Source: Nocardia brasiliensis IFM 10847
Lineage (GTDB): Bacteria > Actinomycetota > Actinomycetes > Mycobacteriales > Mycobacteriaceae
Length of the DNA: 64,000 nt
Assembly: GCF_000710915.1 (NCBI RefSeq)
Contig: NZ_BAUA01000062.1
Coordinates: forward strand, 43,907-107,906
Reading direction: 5' to 3'
Shown here: positions 8,853 through 18,166 of the stretch, piece by piece
Position numbering within the stretch: the stretch's first letter is position 1
Layout of the letters: each line of letters begins with the position of its first letter
Notes under the pieces: model-generated
What the model saw: only the letters and a program-made list of their open reading frames with translations
Told to the model about the DNA's origin: nothing
Databases searched by the model: none
Made by a program: the position numbers and the translations under genes

Positions 8853-10162
8853 CGGCCCACCCCCGCATGGAAGCGGCTCACCTTCGTCAGCACGTCGGCG
8901 CCGTAGCACCGCAACGCCTGATGCAGCGCGAATTCCGACAGATAGCGGCGGAACACATCCTGTGGTTCCTCGGCGCAGACCAGCATGTGCTTGTTCGCGA
9001 CGACCGCAGGTGCGGCGAGTTGCGCTGCGGCCCGGTCGATTTCGTTGTCCATCAGATCGGACTCGATCACCGTGTCCAGCACCAGACGGGCATCGGGATC
9101 GGTCGCCGCGATCTTGCGCCCGTACAGGATCACCTCGCGGGAGAGCCGGAAGTTCGTCGCGCGACCCAGGCGCAGGTTGCCCGCCCCCGGAATGATGCCC
9201 TCCTGCGCGGCCGGCAGGCTGACGAAACTGTCGGCGGCCGCGATCACCCGATCGAAGACCAGCAGCAGTTGCGCGCCGCCGCCGATCGCGAACGAGTCGA
9301 CCGCGGCGATCCACGGCTTGGTGGCCGGACCGGACAGCCAGTGCCGCTCGTCCCGGGTCATCCCACGCAGAATCTTCGCGATATAACCGGTTTCGCGACC
9401 GAGGATGAAATCGACGAACGAGATCCGGCCCTCGTGCAGGTGCTTCAGGTTGATGCCCGCGCTGAACACCCGGCGACCTCGGTATCGCGGATGATCCATC
9501 ACGCCGCCGCGCACCACGCCGACCCGGGAGCGCGGGTCGAGCAGCACCAGATCGACCGCGCACTCCATATCCGCGACGTGTTGATTGTCCTCGGCGTTGA
9601 GGCAGTGACCGTTGGTGACGGTCAGCGTCGCGGTGGTGCCGGTGCGCCGCAACTCGACCGCGGGCAGCGTGAGCAGCCCGGTCGCCTCGTACTCGGCCAG
9701 CAGGCCGAGCGCGCGCGGCGTCGGGGCGCGCATCGCGTCCAGCAGATGGTTGCCCGCGACGGGATCGGCGAAGACGGCGTGAAAGAAGACGCCCTGGTCG
9801 ATCTCCCAGCCTTCCTTGGCCGCCTGCGGCGTCCCGGCTTCGGCGCCGAGTTGCCCGGCATCGGGCAGCAGACCGGGAAACAGCTCCCCGGCCGCCGCGG
9901 CGAGTTCGGCCAGCCGCAGCGGGCGGCGCAGGTCGTCGGTCGCCGCGGCATAGACCTCGCTCAGATGCGCGCGCAGGAACCGGCGGCGCAGCGTCCGCAC
10001 GGCACGGTGAGACTCGGCCGCGCGCGCCGCGTCGCTCTCGCCGCGCTGCGGCACCGGCCCGAGCGAACGCAGGAAGGCAGCGTGTTCTTTTGCCGCCATG
10101 TGCAATTCGTCTCGGTCACGGTCGAGCGCGGCGTCCGTGCGCGAGCGGTGAACCGCCGTCAC
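8849..10162 (-). CDS. dpgC: 3,5-dihydroxyphenylacetyl-CoA 1,2-dioxygenase DpgC
   Basis: At 437 residues this matches the unusual length of DpgC: an N-terminal helical region of about 200 residues, then a crotonase domain. That domain contains [20 protein letters not shown] and the glycine-rich [15 protein letters not shown] and [14 protein letters not shown] segments. DpgC is a cofactor- and metal-free dioxygenase that oxidises and hydrolyses 3,5-dihydroxyphenylacetyl-CoA to 3,5-dihydroxyphenylglyoxylate. Four-base overlaps with dpgB upstream and dpgD downstream imply one transcript with translational coupling. In vancomycin-type pathways the product is transaminated by HpgT; no aminotransferase lies nearby. 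Confidence 0.92.
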   Translation of the reverse strand: MTAVHRSRTDAALDRDRDELHMAAKEHAAFLRSLGPVPQRGESDAARAAESHRAVRTLRRRFLRAHLSEVYAAATDDLRRPLRLAELAAAAGELFPGLLPDAGQLGAEAGTPQAAKEGWEIDQGVFFHAVFADPVAGNHLLDAMRAPTPRALGLLAEYEATGLLTLPAVELRRTGTTATLTVTNGHCLNAEDNQHVADMECAVDLVLLDPRSRVGVVRGGVMDHPRYRGRRVFSAGINLKHLHEGRISFVDFILGRETGYIAKILRGMTRDERHWLSGPATKPWIAAVDSFAIGGGAQLLLVFDRVIAAADSFVSLPAAQEGIIPGAGNLRLGRATNFRLSREVILYGRKIAATDPDARLVLDTVIESDLMDNEIDRAAAQLAAPAVVANKHMLVCAEEPQDVFRRYLSEFALHQALRCYGADVLTKVSRFHAGVGR

Positions 10163-10890
10163 GACGCGGCCCGTTCCCGGCGCAGCATCCGATCGGAGGC
10201 CGCGAGGTGGGCGCCGAGCGCATCTTCGAAGCGCGTGGTCGCGGCGTCCAGCAGCAGCCGGCGGCGAATCGCGAGTTCAGAGCCGGCCGAGGCACCGAAC
10301 AGCCCGACGGCCGCCGTGATCGCGGCCGCCTCGCCGCCCTCGGTGATCACCTGATCGATCAGTCCGTGTTCGCGCGCCGCCTCGGCGGACAGCGTCCGCC
10401 CGTGGATCGCCAGCTCCCTGGCGCGGCCCAGGCCCGCCTGCCCGGCGAGCCGATAGAGCGCCATCGCGGGCCAGACGTCCGCGCCGGTGCGGGCCAAACC
10501 GAAGGTGGCGCCCGCGCGCACGATCCGATAGTCGGCGACCAGCAGCAGTTCGGCCGCCGGACCGTAGGCCGCACCGCTCACCACGGCAATGATCGGCGCG
10601 GGCACCTGCTCCAGGCGGCGCAGCGCGCTCTCCCATTTGCCGACGTCGGCGACGGCGACATCGCCGGGCCAGGCGAAATATTCATCCGACCGCGCCCCGT
10701 CGATATAGAGGACGACACAGTGACGCAATTCCGGTGTGGTGTCCTCGGCCCGGCGTGCGACCGCGGTCACCGAGGCCACCAGATCGGCGGACAACGGACG
10801 GTCCGCGGAAATCACCGCGGTGATGACATGAACGTCGCCATTTCCCCGCTCGGCGCCGTTCGAATCGACAGTTGAACTGTTCATCGACAT
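10159..10890 (-). CDS. dpgB: DpgB, enoyl-CoA hydratase-like partner of DpgA
   Basis: A 243-residue crotonase-like protein with SGAAYGPAAELLLVADYRIV as the oxyanion-hole/helix segment and a degenerate catalytic region, as in DpgB. In characterised systems DpgB strongly stimulates DpgA and takes part in dehydration of the cyclised tetraketide. The start is ATG at 10890 (a second ATG follows two codons later); the stop overlaps the dpgC start by four bases. Identity rests on crotonase similarity plus exact placement between dpgA and dpgC. Confidence 0.87.
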   Translation of the reverse strand: MSMNSSTVDSNGAERGNGDVHVITAVISADRPLSADLVASVTAVARRAEDTTPELRHCVVLYIDGARSDEYFAWPGDVAVADVGKWESALRRLEQVPAPIIAVVSGAAYGPAAELLLVADYRIVRAGATFGLARTGADVWPAMALYRLAGQAGLGRARELAIHGRTLSAEAAREHGLIDQVITEGGEAAAITAAVGLFGASAGSELAIRRRLLLDAATTRFEDALGAHLAASDRMLRRERAAS

Positions 10891-10926
10891 GCCTTGTCTA
10901 GGTAGGTTTTCGAAAAGTGAATGAGA

Positions 10927-12069
10927 TCAGAATCTGAGCAGTGCGGTTTCGATCTGCGAGCCGGGCCCCATGGTCATCAATATCCCGTAGTCACCGGGAC
11001 GGACCACCCGCTCGGCGAGCAGTCGCTGATAGGAGAACAAAAACGACCCGCTGGAGAGATTTCCGTAATCGCGCATAACGCTGACGGTGTGCCGCACATC
11101 GTGCCCGGTGAGCCCGAGATTGATTTTCACGGCGTCGATGACCTTCTTGCCGCCGGCGTGCACGATCCAGTGCGCGATGTCCTTGCGCCGCAGCCCGTTC
11201 TCGATGAGCAGGCGGTCGACGACGATCTCCACGTGCGCGCCGACCTCGTACGGGACTTCCTTGTCCAGGTAGAAGCTGAACTTGCCGGCGTCCTCGTCCC
11301 AGTCGTAGCGCATGGCCCCGACCGCGTGCGTGATCATGTAGCTGCGCTGGGCCAGCAGCGCGGGCGCGCGCTCGGCGGCGGGCGCGAGCGATTCGGGTGC
11401 GAGATCCGTGCCGATCGCCAGCGCCGCCGCGCCGTCGCCGAACAGGCTGTTCACCACCGCCGTTCGCAGCGTCCCGTCGAAAACGTAGGCCGCCGAACAC
11501 GTTTCCGAGCAGGCCAGCATCGCCAGCTCGCCGGGATGGGCCGCCGACCACGAGGCCGCGGCGGTCACCCCGTTCAAACCGGCATTGCAGCCCATGCCGA
11601 CGACGTCGAGGCGCGCGGTATGCGCCGAGAGCCCCAGCTCGTTGATCAGCAGCGCGCTGAAGCCCGGCGTGAGGAAGCCCGTGGTGGTGACGGCCACCAG
11701 GTATCCGATGTCGCGCACGTCCCGGCCCAGCTCGCCCAGGCAGGCTCGGATCGCCTGGGCGGCCGCGTGCACGCCTTCCCTCCGGTGTTTGGCGAGCAGC
11801 TCCCCCTGTGTCTCGACCCGATAGTTGCCGTCGGCATCGCGGGGCGGCAGCACGAGGTGCCGGGTTTCGATTCCGCCGTTGAGAAATATGCCCCTGATTT
11901 TGGGGTCGGATATATTCAGCAGCTCGACCAGTTCGCGTTGGCTGTAGCGGGTGGACGGCGTTGCGGTCGCCACGCCCAACAATCGCGGATAGGACGGTTC
12001 CGCCGGAAATTCTACCCGGTCCGTTTTCGCATCGAACTCGTCGATGCAGTATTGTTCGAGTGCACTCAT
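10927..12069 (-). CDS. dpgA: Type III polyketide synthase DpgA (3,5-dihydroxyphenylacetyl-CoA synthase)
   Basis: The 380-residue thiolase-fold protein carries the chalcone-synthase catalytic triad: C161 in VVGMGCNAG, H304 in WIVHAGGKK and N337 in RDYGNLSSGS. DpgA condenses four malonyl-CoA units (one as starter) and cyclises the chain to 3,5-dihydroxyphenylacetyl-CoA. Assignment to DpgA rather than a generic type III PKS comes from the directly following dpgB, dpgC and dpgD homologues. The start MSALEQYC at 12069 is preferred over an in-frame ATG at 12093. The upstream 400-base AT-richer gap probably holds the operon promoter. Confidence 0.92.
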   Translation of the reverse strand: MSALEQYCIDEFDAKTDRVEFPAEPSYPRLLGVATATPSTRYSQRELVELLNISDPKIRGIFLNGGIETRHLVLPPRDADGNYRVETQGELLAKHRREGVHAAAQAIRACLGELGRDVRDIGYLVAVTTTGFLTPGFSALLINELGLSAHTARLDVVGMGCNAGLNGVTAAASWSAAHPGELAMLACSETCSAAYVFDGTLRTAVVNSLFGDGAAALAIGTDLAPESLAPAAERAPALLAQRSYMITHAVGAMRYDWDEDAGKFSFYLDKEVPYEVGAHVEIVVDRLLIENGLRRKDIAHWIVHAGGKKVIDAVKINLGLTGHDVRHTVSVMRDYGNLSSGSFLFSYQRLLAERVVRPGDYGILMTMGPGSQIETALLRF

Positions 12070-12093
12070 GAGTCGCGTCCGATCCGGCGGCAA

Positions 12094-12493
12094 AGGTGCA
12101 CTTCAGTTGTTGAATTGAGCAGATTCGTCGCACATGCGATAGACATGCGTCTCCCCCAGAAAATTGCTGATTTCAGTCGCCGACAACGACTCGACGTTGT
12201 TCGACGCACCCCCGAGCATATTTTCGCTTCGACACGAGACTAGCAGCCCCCCTACAGCCCCGCAATAACAAAAGACGATACTCGCTACCGCCTGGAAGTA
12301 CCCGCACTTCCTGGTTTATACGTTGTGCCGCAACAGGTTTCGACAGGCCATCGCGGTCACCGGCGAGCAGTCGCCCCGAGAATTGAGGGCAGACAACGCA
12401 GGCGAATATGCCCCCGATATCGCAATACCAAACCGGTCGTTTGATTGTTGAACGGTGGGCAACCGTGCCCCGGCCGCCCGCCTACCGCGCTGG
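12094..12493. other. Intergenic region upstream of dpgA, probable operon promoter
   Basis: About 400 bases between the P450 and dpgA, both leftward, with lower GC than the surrounding genes. I find no supported gene here; short frames in it lack coding character. It contains the inverted repeat listed separately. A separate promoter for the dpg operon is likely because the gap is too long for simple read-through coupling with the P450. Confidence 0.5.
12183..12200. promoter_or_regulatory. Inverted repeat, candidate operator upstream of dpgA
   Basis: ACAACG-ACTCGA-CGTTGT is a perfect 6-bp inverted repeat with a 6-base spacer, about 115 bases upstream of the dpgA start. Its size and spacing suit a dimeric repressor or activator. 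No regulator gene is next to the cluster, so the binding protein is unknown. A chance occurrence is possible. Confidence 0.3.
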
Positions 12494-13675
12494 TCAGCGC
12501 GCTGTGACCGTGGTGGGCAAGGCCGCGAAACCCCGGTTGTTCGACGCGTGGATGCGGCGCACACCGGCGGGATCGATGTCGTAGTCCGCGATCTTGCCGA
12601 CGATCTCGGTCAGCGCGACGCGCAGCTCCAGTTGGCCGAGGTTGGCGCCGAGGCAGTGATGCCTGCCGCTGCCGAACACCAGCGCAGCGCCGGTGTCGCG
12701 GTCCAGGTCGAACTCGTCCGGCTCGGCGAAGACCGCGGGATCCCGGTTGGCCGACCCGGTCAGCAGCAGCATTCGCGCACCCGCGGGCACCGTCGTCCCG
12801 TGCAACTCGAACTCCTCGGTCGCGGTGCGCAGCGCGGTCTGGGTGGCCGGGTCGTAGCGCATGCCTTCGGCGATCCAGTCGTCGATCCGCCCGTCGAAAG
12901 CCTTGCGCCGCTGGTCCGGGTGCCGCCAGGCGGCATGCCAGAGGTTGCCGAGGGTGAGCATGGTGGTCTCGATGCCCGCGCCGACCAGCAGGATCAGCAC
13001 GCCCACGATCTCTGCCGGGGTGAGCCGGTCGGTGCCGTCGGCCGCGTCGAGCAGGCCGGAGAGCAGATCGTCGCGCCGATCCTTGCTACGCTCGATGGTC
13101 AGTTCGGTGTAGTAGCCGATGAGGGCGCCGATCGCCTGGATCGCCTCGGGCCGCAGGTCGGTGGACTCCTCGTCGGAGTACATGATCTCCATGCCGAGCT
13201 TGCGGATCATCTCGCGGTCGCGCTCGGGCACACCGACCAGTTCGGAGACCACGTCCGTCGGATAGGGGCCGGCGAATTCGGTCATCAGGTCGAATTCGCC
13301 GCGCTCGAGCAAGGGCTCCAGCAGTCCACGAGCGATCTCTCGCAACCTCGGTTCCAGTGCCTGCACCCGGTGCTGGGTGAACGCACGCACCACGAGTCCG
13401 CGCATGCGGGTGTGCCGCGGCGGGTCCATCGCGACGAAGGAGAACATCTGCTCGGCCTGCGGCCCCCAGAACGCCGGCTCCATCCGAATCGAGCCGTTGG
13501 CGCTCGAGAAACGATCCGAATCCCGTAGCGCGGCAAGAATATCCGCATGCCGCGAGAGCGCCCAGAAGTCGTCGGCCTCGTTCCGGTAGACCGGCGCCTC
13601 GGCGCGCAGCCTGGCATAGGCCGGGTACGGGTCCTCGTGTACGGCGAAGTCGTACGGGCTGTAGTGCAGTGGCAT
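12494..13675 (-). CDS. Cytochrome P450
   Basis: A 393-residue soluble bacterial P450. The heme-binding loop is FGSGRHHCLG with axial C341; the I-helix carries GAGIETT with the acid-alcohol-type ET pair; the K-helix ExxR is EGMR. The DPPRHTRMRGLV segment is typical of actinobacterial secondary-metabolism P450s. No ferredoxin gene is adjacent. It lies on the same strand as the dpg operon 425 bases upstream of dpgA, so it may hydroxylate or couple the aromatic product, but co-transcription is not shown. The start ATG at 13675 follows a GGGAGGG-type ribosome-binding site. Substrate unknown. Confidence 0.9.
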   Translation of the reverse strand: MPLHYSPYDFAVHEDPYPAYARLRAEAPVYRNEADDFWALSRHADILAALRDSDRFSSANGSIRMEPAFWGPQAEQMFSFVAMDPPRHTRMRGLVVRAFTQHRVQALEPRLREIARGLLEPLLERGEFDLMTEFAGPYPTDVVSELVGVPERDREMIRKLGMEIMYSDEESTDLRPEAIQAIGALIGYYTELTIERSKDRRDDLLSGLLDAADGTDRLTPAEIVGVLILLVGAGIETTMLTLGNLWHAAWRHPDQRRKAFDGRIDDWIAEGMRYDPATQTALRTATEEFELHGTTVPAGARMLLLTGSANRDPAVFAEPDEFDLDRDTGAALVFGSGRHHCLGANLGQLELRVALTEIVGKIADYDIDPAGVRRIHASNNRGFAALPTTVTAR

Positions 13676-13770
13676 GATGGACCCTCCCGGGGCGGCGCGA
13701 CGTCACCCTCGCTACTGGTTCGCAACTCGAGCTGACATGATGACCATAGTCGAGATGAATTGAGGGCGTT

Positions 13771-14580
13771 GTGGACTCGGAATCGACAGCGGCGAGAATC
13801 GACGTCTCCAAGCCGCACCCGGCGCGCCGGTACGATTACTGGCTCGGCGGCAAGGACAATTTCCCCGCCGACCGGGAGTCCGCCGACATGGTCGCGCAGG
13901 CCTTTCCCACCATCCGGCTGGCCGCGCTGGAGAATCGCAACTTCCTGCGCCGCGCGGTCGGCTACCTGGCCGACGCCGGAGTCCGGCAGTTCCTCGACAT
14001 CGGCGCGGGGCTGCCCACCGCGGGAAACGTGCACGAGATCGCGCAGGACATCGCCCCCGAGGCGCGCATCGTCTACGTGGACAACGATCCGATCGTGCTC
14101 GTGCACGCCCGCGCACTGTTGAACAGCTCCCCCGAGGGCGCGACGGCCTACCTCGACGCCGACATCCGCGACCCCGACCGCATCCTCGGCCACCCGGACC
14201 TGCTCCGGGTGCTGGACCTGGACCAGCCGGTGGCCTTGATGCTGGTGGCCATCATGCACTTTTTGACCGACGACGACGGTCCCTACGAACTGGTCCGCAA
14301 GCTGTGCGGCGCATTGCCCTCGGGTAGTTACCTGGTGATGTCGCACGCGACCAGCGACCACCTCTCCCCCGACGAACTCGCCGAGAACAACGCGGCCAAC
14401 AAGCGCAGCGGCGTCCCGTTCCGCTTGCGCACCACCGAGGAGTTCGCCCGCTTCTTCACCGACCTCGAACTCGTCCCGCCGGGCATCGCTTCGGTGACCG
14501 CGTGGCGGCCCGAGGAGTATCGGCCGCACCCGCGCGCCGAGGCGGTGTCCATGCTCAGCGCGGTCGCCCGCATCCCCTGA
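13771..14580 (+). CDS. SAM-dependent methyltransferase of the actinobacterial DUF574 family
   Basis: The 269-residue protein starts at GTG (13771), five bases after GAGGG. It has the family hallmarks: an N-terminal HPARRYDYWLGGKDNF segment, a Rossmann-like LDIGAGLPT SAM-binding loop, and YVDNDPIVL as the acidic ribose-binding strand end. The family is abundant in Streptomyces and Nocardia, and natural substrates are mostly unknown. It is divergent from the P450 with a 95-base spacer, so a shared promoter region and a tailoring role are possible but unproven. Confidence 0.83.
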   Translation: MDSESTAARIDVSKPHPARRYDYWLGGKDNFPADRESADMVAQAFPTIRLAALENRNFLRRAVGYLADAGVRQFLDIGAGLPTAGNVHEIAQDIAPEARIVYVDNDPIVLVHARALLNSSPEGATAYLDADIRDPDRILGHPDLLRVLDLDQPVALMLVAIMHFLTDDDGPYELVRKLCGALPSGSYLVMSHATSDHLSPDELAENNAANKRSGVPFRLRTTEEFARFFTDLELVPPGIASVTAWRPEEYRPHPRAEAVSMLSAVARIP

Positions 14581-14707
14581 CCGGGCCGGTGTGCGGCGGG
14601 CGTGGCCTGCGAACTTCGTTGCGCGATCGGCCTTCCCGGACCGCCGCGCTTTACTGAACAACCGACCAGGTGTGGGCGCCGTGCCGCCGAGCGGTACCGT
14701 CCTCCCC

Positions 14708-15628
14708 ATGACTCCGCCACCGTCCGGACAGCAGTTCTCCATCGGCCACGGGGAGCAACGGGCGGTGATCGTCGAGGTCGGCGGCGGGATCAGGGAGTAC
14801 CGCGTCGGTGACCGCGACGTACTCGAGCCCTATGCCGTCACGGCGATGTCGGACGGCGGCCGCGGCGCCGCACTGATCCCCTGGCCGAATCGGCTGGCCG
14901 ACGGCAGGTACCGGTTCGACGGCGTCGACCACCAGCTCGCCCTGTCCGAACCCGGCAAGCAGAACGCCATCCACGGGCTGCTGCGCTGGCGCCCGTGGCG
15001 CGCGACCGAGCACGAGCAAGACGAGGTCACCATGCGGGCCACCCTGCACCCGAGCAAGGGTTACCCGTTCCAGCTCGAACTCGCCATCCGCTACGCGCTC
15101 TCCGACCAAGGCCTGACGGTGACCACGACGGCGAGCAATCTGGGAGACACGCCCGCGCCGTACGGCTGCGGCCACCATCCCTACCTCTCACCGGGCACCG
15201 GCCCGATCGACGCGGCGACGCTGGGCTTCGCGGCCGAGACCAGGATCGTCAGCGACCCGGACCGGCAATTGCCCGTCGGCACCGAACCCGTGCGAGGCAC
15301 CCGGTTCGATTTCGCCGCGCCGAAGCCGATCGGCAGTGTGCCGATCGACCACCCGTTCACCGATCTGGCCCGCGACGAGCACGGCCGCGCCTGGGTGCGA
15401 TTGCAGGGCGCCGACGGGGCGGTCGCCGAGCTGTGGGTCGACGACTCCTACCCGGTGATCCAGTTGTTCACCGGTGACACGCTGCCCGCGCCGCGGCGGC
15501 GGACCGGCCTGGCCGCGGAACCGATGACGTGTCCGCCCAACGCCTTTCAGAGCGGTGACCGGTTGATCCGGCTGGCCCCCGGCGACACCGTCGCGACCCG
15601 CTGGGGCGCACGGCTGACCCGTCCCTGA
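14708..15628 (+). CDS. Aldose 1-epimerase family protein
   Basis: A 306-residue galactose-mutarotase-like beta-sandwich protein. Recognisable segments are LIPWPNRLADGRY, NAIHGLLRW (substrate-binding His), the YGCGHHPYL active-site strand, and a C-terminal MTCPPNAFQSG region with the general-base neighbourhood. These enzymes interconvert sugar anomers; actinobacterial relatives may act on other hexoses. The start ATG at 14708 fits the N-terminal domain; upstream in-frame sequence is not conserved-looking. It stands alone between the methyltransferase and the phosphoesterase. Confidence 0.85.
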   Translation: MTPPPSGQQFSIGHGEQRAVIVEVGGGIREYRVGDRDVLEPYAVTAMSDGGRGAALIPWPNRLADGRYRFDGVDHQLALSEPGKQNAIHGLLRWRPWRATEHEQDEVTMRATLHPSKGYPFQLELAIRYALSDQGLTVTTTASNLGDTPAPYGCGHHPYLSPGTGPIDAATLGFAAETRIVSDPDRQLPVGTEPVRGTRFDFAAPKPIGSVPIDHPFTDLARDEHGRAWVRLQGADGAVAELWVDDSYPVIQLFTGDTLPAPRRRTGLAAEPMTCPPNAFQSGDRLIRLAPGDTVATRWGARLTRP

Positions 15629-15754
15629 CCCCGGCCCGGCTCACCGCGTGAGTTCTGCTGTGGACGAACGCGCTGCGAGCGCACCGTCCGCGCCGGGTAA
15701 TCTCGACGGAGCCCGCGCCGGGCGGAGGGACCGTGCGCAACCGCGCCCCCGAGG

Positions 15755-16906
15755 ATGGTCTCTGTGAAGTACGTGCCCCGCGTCGCCCTGTTTCTGGCGA
15801 TCCCCGCAGTGCTGTTCCTGTTGCCCTGGTGGACGCTGGTCGCCGCGCCGAGCACGGGCGCGGGGCCGCTGTTCTGGCTGGGCACCGCGCTGTTCGGCCT
15901 CGGTTTCGCCGTGCTGCCCGCGGCGATGTTCCTCGGGCACGGCCCCGCGCAATCGGATGCCGCGTCGATCGTGGGCGACACCCTGCTCGGCGCGATGTGG
16001 GTGGTGTTCAGCTGGTCGGTGCTCGGCAATGTCGTCGGTCTGGCGCTGGCCGTCGGCGGGATGTCCGATCCGGCGCGCTCGCGCGTCGTCGCGGCCGGCG
16101 TGTTCGTGATCGCGACCGCGCTGGTGGCGTGGGGCGTGTTCGAGGCGCGACGGGTGCCCCGGGTGCGCACGGTCGAGGTGCCGATTCGCGGTCTCGGCCC
16201 CGGGCTCGACGGATTGCGCCTGGTGGTCGTCACCGACACCCATTTCGCCGCGCTCGACCGACTGCGCTGGTCGGAGAAGGTGGTCGACGTCGTCAATGCG
16301 CAGCGGCCCGATATCGCCTGCCATGCGGGGGATCTCGCGGACGGGTCGGTGGCGAAGCGGCACCCGCAGGTCGATCCGCTCGGCAAGGTCGACGCGCCGC
16401 TGGGCCGGTTCTACATCACCGGCAATCACGAGTACTTCGGCGACGCGCAGGGCTGGATCGAGCACATGACCTCGATCGGCTGGCAACCGCTGCACAACCA
16501 GCACGAGACGGTGACCCGCGGCGGTGACCGGCTGGTGATCGCGGGCATCGACGATCCGACCGGTGTCGCCCTGCCCGGGCACGGCCCCGATCTGCGCACC
16601 GCGCTGACCGGCGCGGACCGGACGGTGCCGGTGGTGCTGCTGGCCCATCAGCCCAAGCAGATCACCGACACCGCGGCGGCGGGGATCGATCTGCAGATCT
16701 CCGGCCACACCCACGGCGGCCAGATCTGGCCGTTCCACTACCTGGTCCGGCTGGACCAGCCGGTGGTGGCCGGACTGAGCAGGCACGGTGCGAACACCCA
16801 GCTCTACACCAGTCGCGGCACCGGCTTCTGGGGTCCGCAGCTGCGCGTCTTCGCCCCCAGCGAGATCACCGTCCTGGTGCTGCGCACCGCCCCGGCGACC
16901 GGGTAG
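15755..16906 (+). CDS. Membrane-anchored metallophosphoesterase (YkuE/YaeI-like)
   Basis: The 383-residue protein has about four N-terminal transmembrane helices (first 130 residues). A calcineurin-like phosphoesterase domain follows with metal-binding motifs D-x-H (VVTDTHFA), GD (CHAGDLA), GNHE (ITGNHEYF) and the paired histidines in LLAHQPK and SGHTHGGQ. Relatives such as YkuE and YaeI hydrolyse phospholipid or other phosphodiesters at the membrane. The domain order and complete motif set support an active enzyme. Substrate is not deducible from context. Confidence 0.88.
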   Translation: MVSVKYVPRVALFLAIPAVLFLLPWWTLVAAPSTGAGPLFWLGTALFGLGFAVLPAAMFLGHGPAQSDAASIVGDTLLGAMWVVFSWSVLGNVVGLALAVGGMSDPARSRVVAAGVFVIATALVAWGVFEARRVPRVRTVEVPIRGLGPGLDGLRLVVVTDTHFAALDRLRWSEKVVDVVNAQRPDIACHAGDLADGSVAKRHPQVDPLGKVDAPLGRFYITGNHEYFGDAQGWIEHMTSIGWQPLHNQHETVTRGGDRLVIAGIDDPTGVALPGHGPDLRTALTGADRTVPVVLLAHQPKQITDTAAAGIDLQISGHTHGGQIWPFHYLVRLDQPVVAGLSRHGANTQLYTSRGTGFWGPQLRVFAPSEITVLVLRTAPATG

Positions 16907-17044
16907 CCGCGCACGGCGCTCGCCTCGCGAAGGTCGGCGAAACCGCGCCAAGATCGGTTTTGCGGCCTAAACTCCTCCCACCACTGCAGTCCTCGGCAGG
17001 ATCGGTGAGTTGGGTTGCGGGGTATCGCGTTTCAGGAGGCAAAA

Positions 17045-18139
17045 ATGGGCAGGTTGCTACGCACCCTCACCGCCGCCGGTGTGCTCGTGCTGACCGTCGC
17101 GGCGTGCGGTAGTCCGCCCGCCGAACAGGACAAAGCCGGTGAACCGGGCGCCAAGGACTTCAAGGCGTGCATGGTCTCGGACTCCGGCAAGTTCGACGAC
17201 AAGTCGTTCAACCAGACCTCCTTCAAGGGCGTCACCGACGCCGTCGCCGCGCTCGGCATCTCGAAGGCGCAGTTGGAGTCCAAGTCCGACAACGACTACC
17301 CGACCAACATCAACACGATGGTCCGGCAGAAGTGCAACATCATCGTCACCATCGGCTTCAAACAGGGCGACGCGACCTACGCCGCCGCGAAAGCCAATCC
17401 GGACATCGACTTCGCGATCGTGGACTACGCCTACACCGACACGCAGAAGAACCCGCCGCTGCCGAACCTGCAGGGGCTGACCTTCAATTCCGCCCAGCCG
17501 TCTTTCCTGGCCGGTTATCTGGCCGCGGCGCAGACCAAGACCGGCAAGGTCGGCACGTTCGGCGGCATCAACATCCCCACCGTGGCGATCTTCATGGACG
17601 GCTTCGCCGAGGGCATCGCGCACTACAACAAGGTGAAGAACAAGCAGGTGCAGCTGCTCGGCTGGGACGCGGCCACGCAGCAGGGCGTGATCACCAACGA
17701 CTTCCAGGACAAGAACATCGGCAAGACCAAGGCCAACGATCTGATCAGCCAGGGCGCCGACATCGTGCTGCCGGTGGCCGGCCCGGCGGGTCTGGGCGCC
17801 CTGGAAGCCGCGCATTCCTCGGGCGGCAAGGTCCTCGCGATCTGGGTCGACACCGACGGCTGTGTCAGCGCCGCCGAGTACTGCTCGTCGCTGCTCACCA
17901 GCGTGGAGAAGGCGATGGACGTCGCGGTGCAGAAGGCGATCACCGACGCCTTCCACAAACAGTTCAGCAACCAGCCCTATGTCGGCACGCTGGCCAACAA
18001 GGGCGTCAGCCTGGCCCCGTACCACGAGTTCGACGCCGTCGTACCCGCCGAGCTGAAGAGCGAGATCACCGCGCTGGCCGCCGATATCGCGGGCGGGAAG
18101 ATCACCCTGGCCTCGAAGGCCCAGCCCGCAGCCAAGTGA
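17045..18139 (+). CDS. BMP-family substrate-binding lipoprotein of a nucleoside-type ABC importer
   Basis: A 364-residue exported lipoprotein with the lipobox LTVAAC (Cys21), started by ATG at 17045 behind a perfect AGGAGG. The mature part is a PnrA/BmpA-type purine-nucleoside-binding protein: KACMVSDSGKFDDKSFNQ near the N-terminus and ILPVAGPAGLG-like and WVDTDG segments later. It is the first gene of a four-gene transporter operon (binding protein, double ATPase, two permeases), the layout of nucleoside importers such as BmpA-NupABC. Ligand specificity (guanosine, adenosine, inosine) is inferred. Confidence 0.9.
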   Translation: MGRLLRTLTAAGVLVLTVAACGSPPAEQDKAGEPGAKDFKACMVSDSGKFDDKSFNQTSFKGVTDAVAALGISKAQLESKSDNDYPTNINTMVRQKCNIIVTIGFKQGDATYAAAKANPDIDFAIVDYAYTDTQKNPPLPNLQGLTFNSAQPSFLAGYLAAAQTKTGKVGTFGGINIPTVAIFMDGFAEGIAHYNKVKNKQVQLLGWDAATQQGVITNDFQDKNIGKTKANDLISQGADIVLPVAGPAGLGALEAAHSSGGKVLAIWVDTDGCVSAAEYCSSLLTSVEKAMDVAVQKAITDAFHKQFSNQPYVGTLANKGVSLAPYHEFDAVVPAELKSEITALAADIAGGKITLASKAQPAAK

Positions 18140-18166
18140 GCCGCGGCCGTCACCACGGGGAGCGAT

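Noticed and set aside
10927..12069. Type III PKS as an alkylresorcinol or naphthalene synthase
   Set aside because: The immediately following dpgB, dpgC and dpgD homologues, overlapping in canonical order, point to DpgA.
12316..12564. Leftward 82-codon frame overlapping the end of the P450 gene
   Set aside because: It overlaps a well-supported gene and lacks a start signal or domain.
13285..14742. Leftward open frame of 485 codons
   Set aside because: Overlaps the methyltransferase antisense and the P450 in another frame; both real genes have clear motifs.
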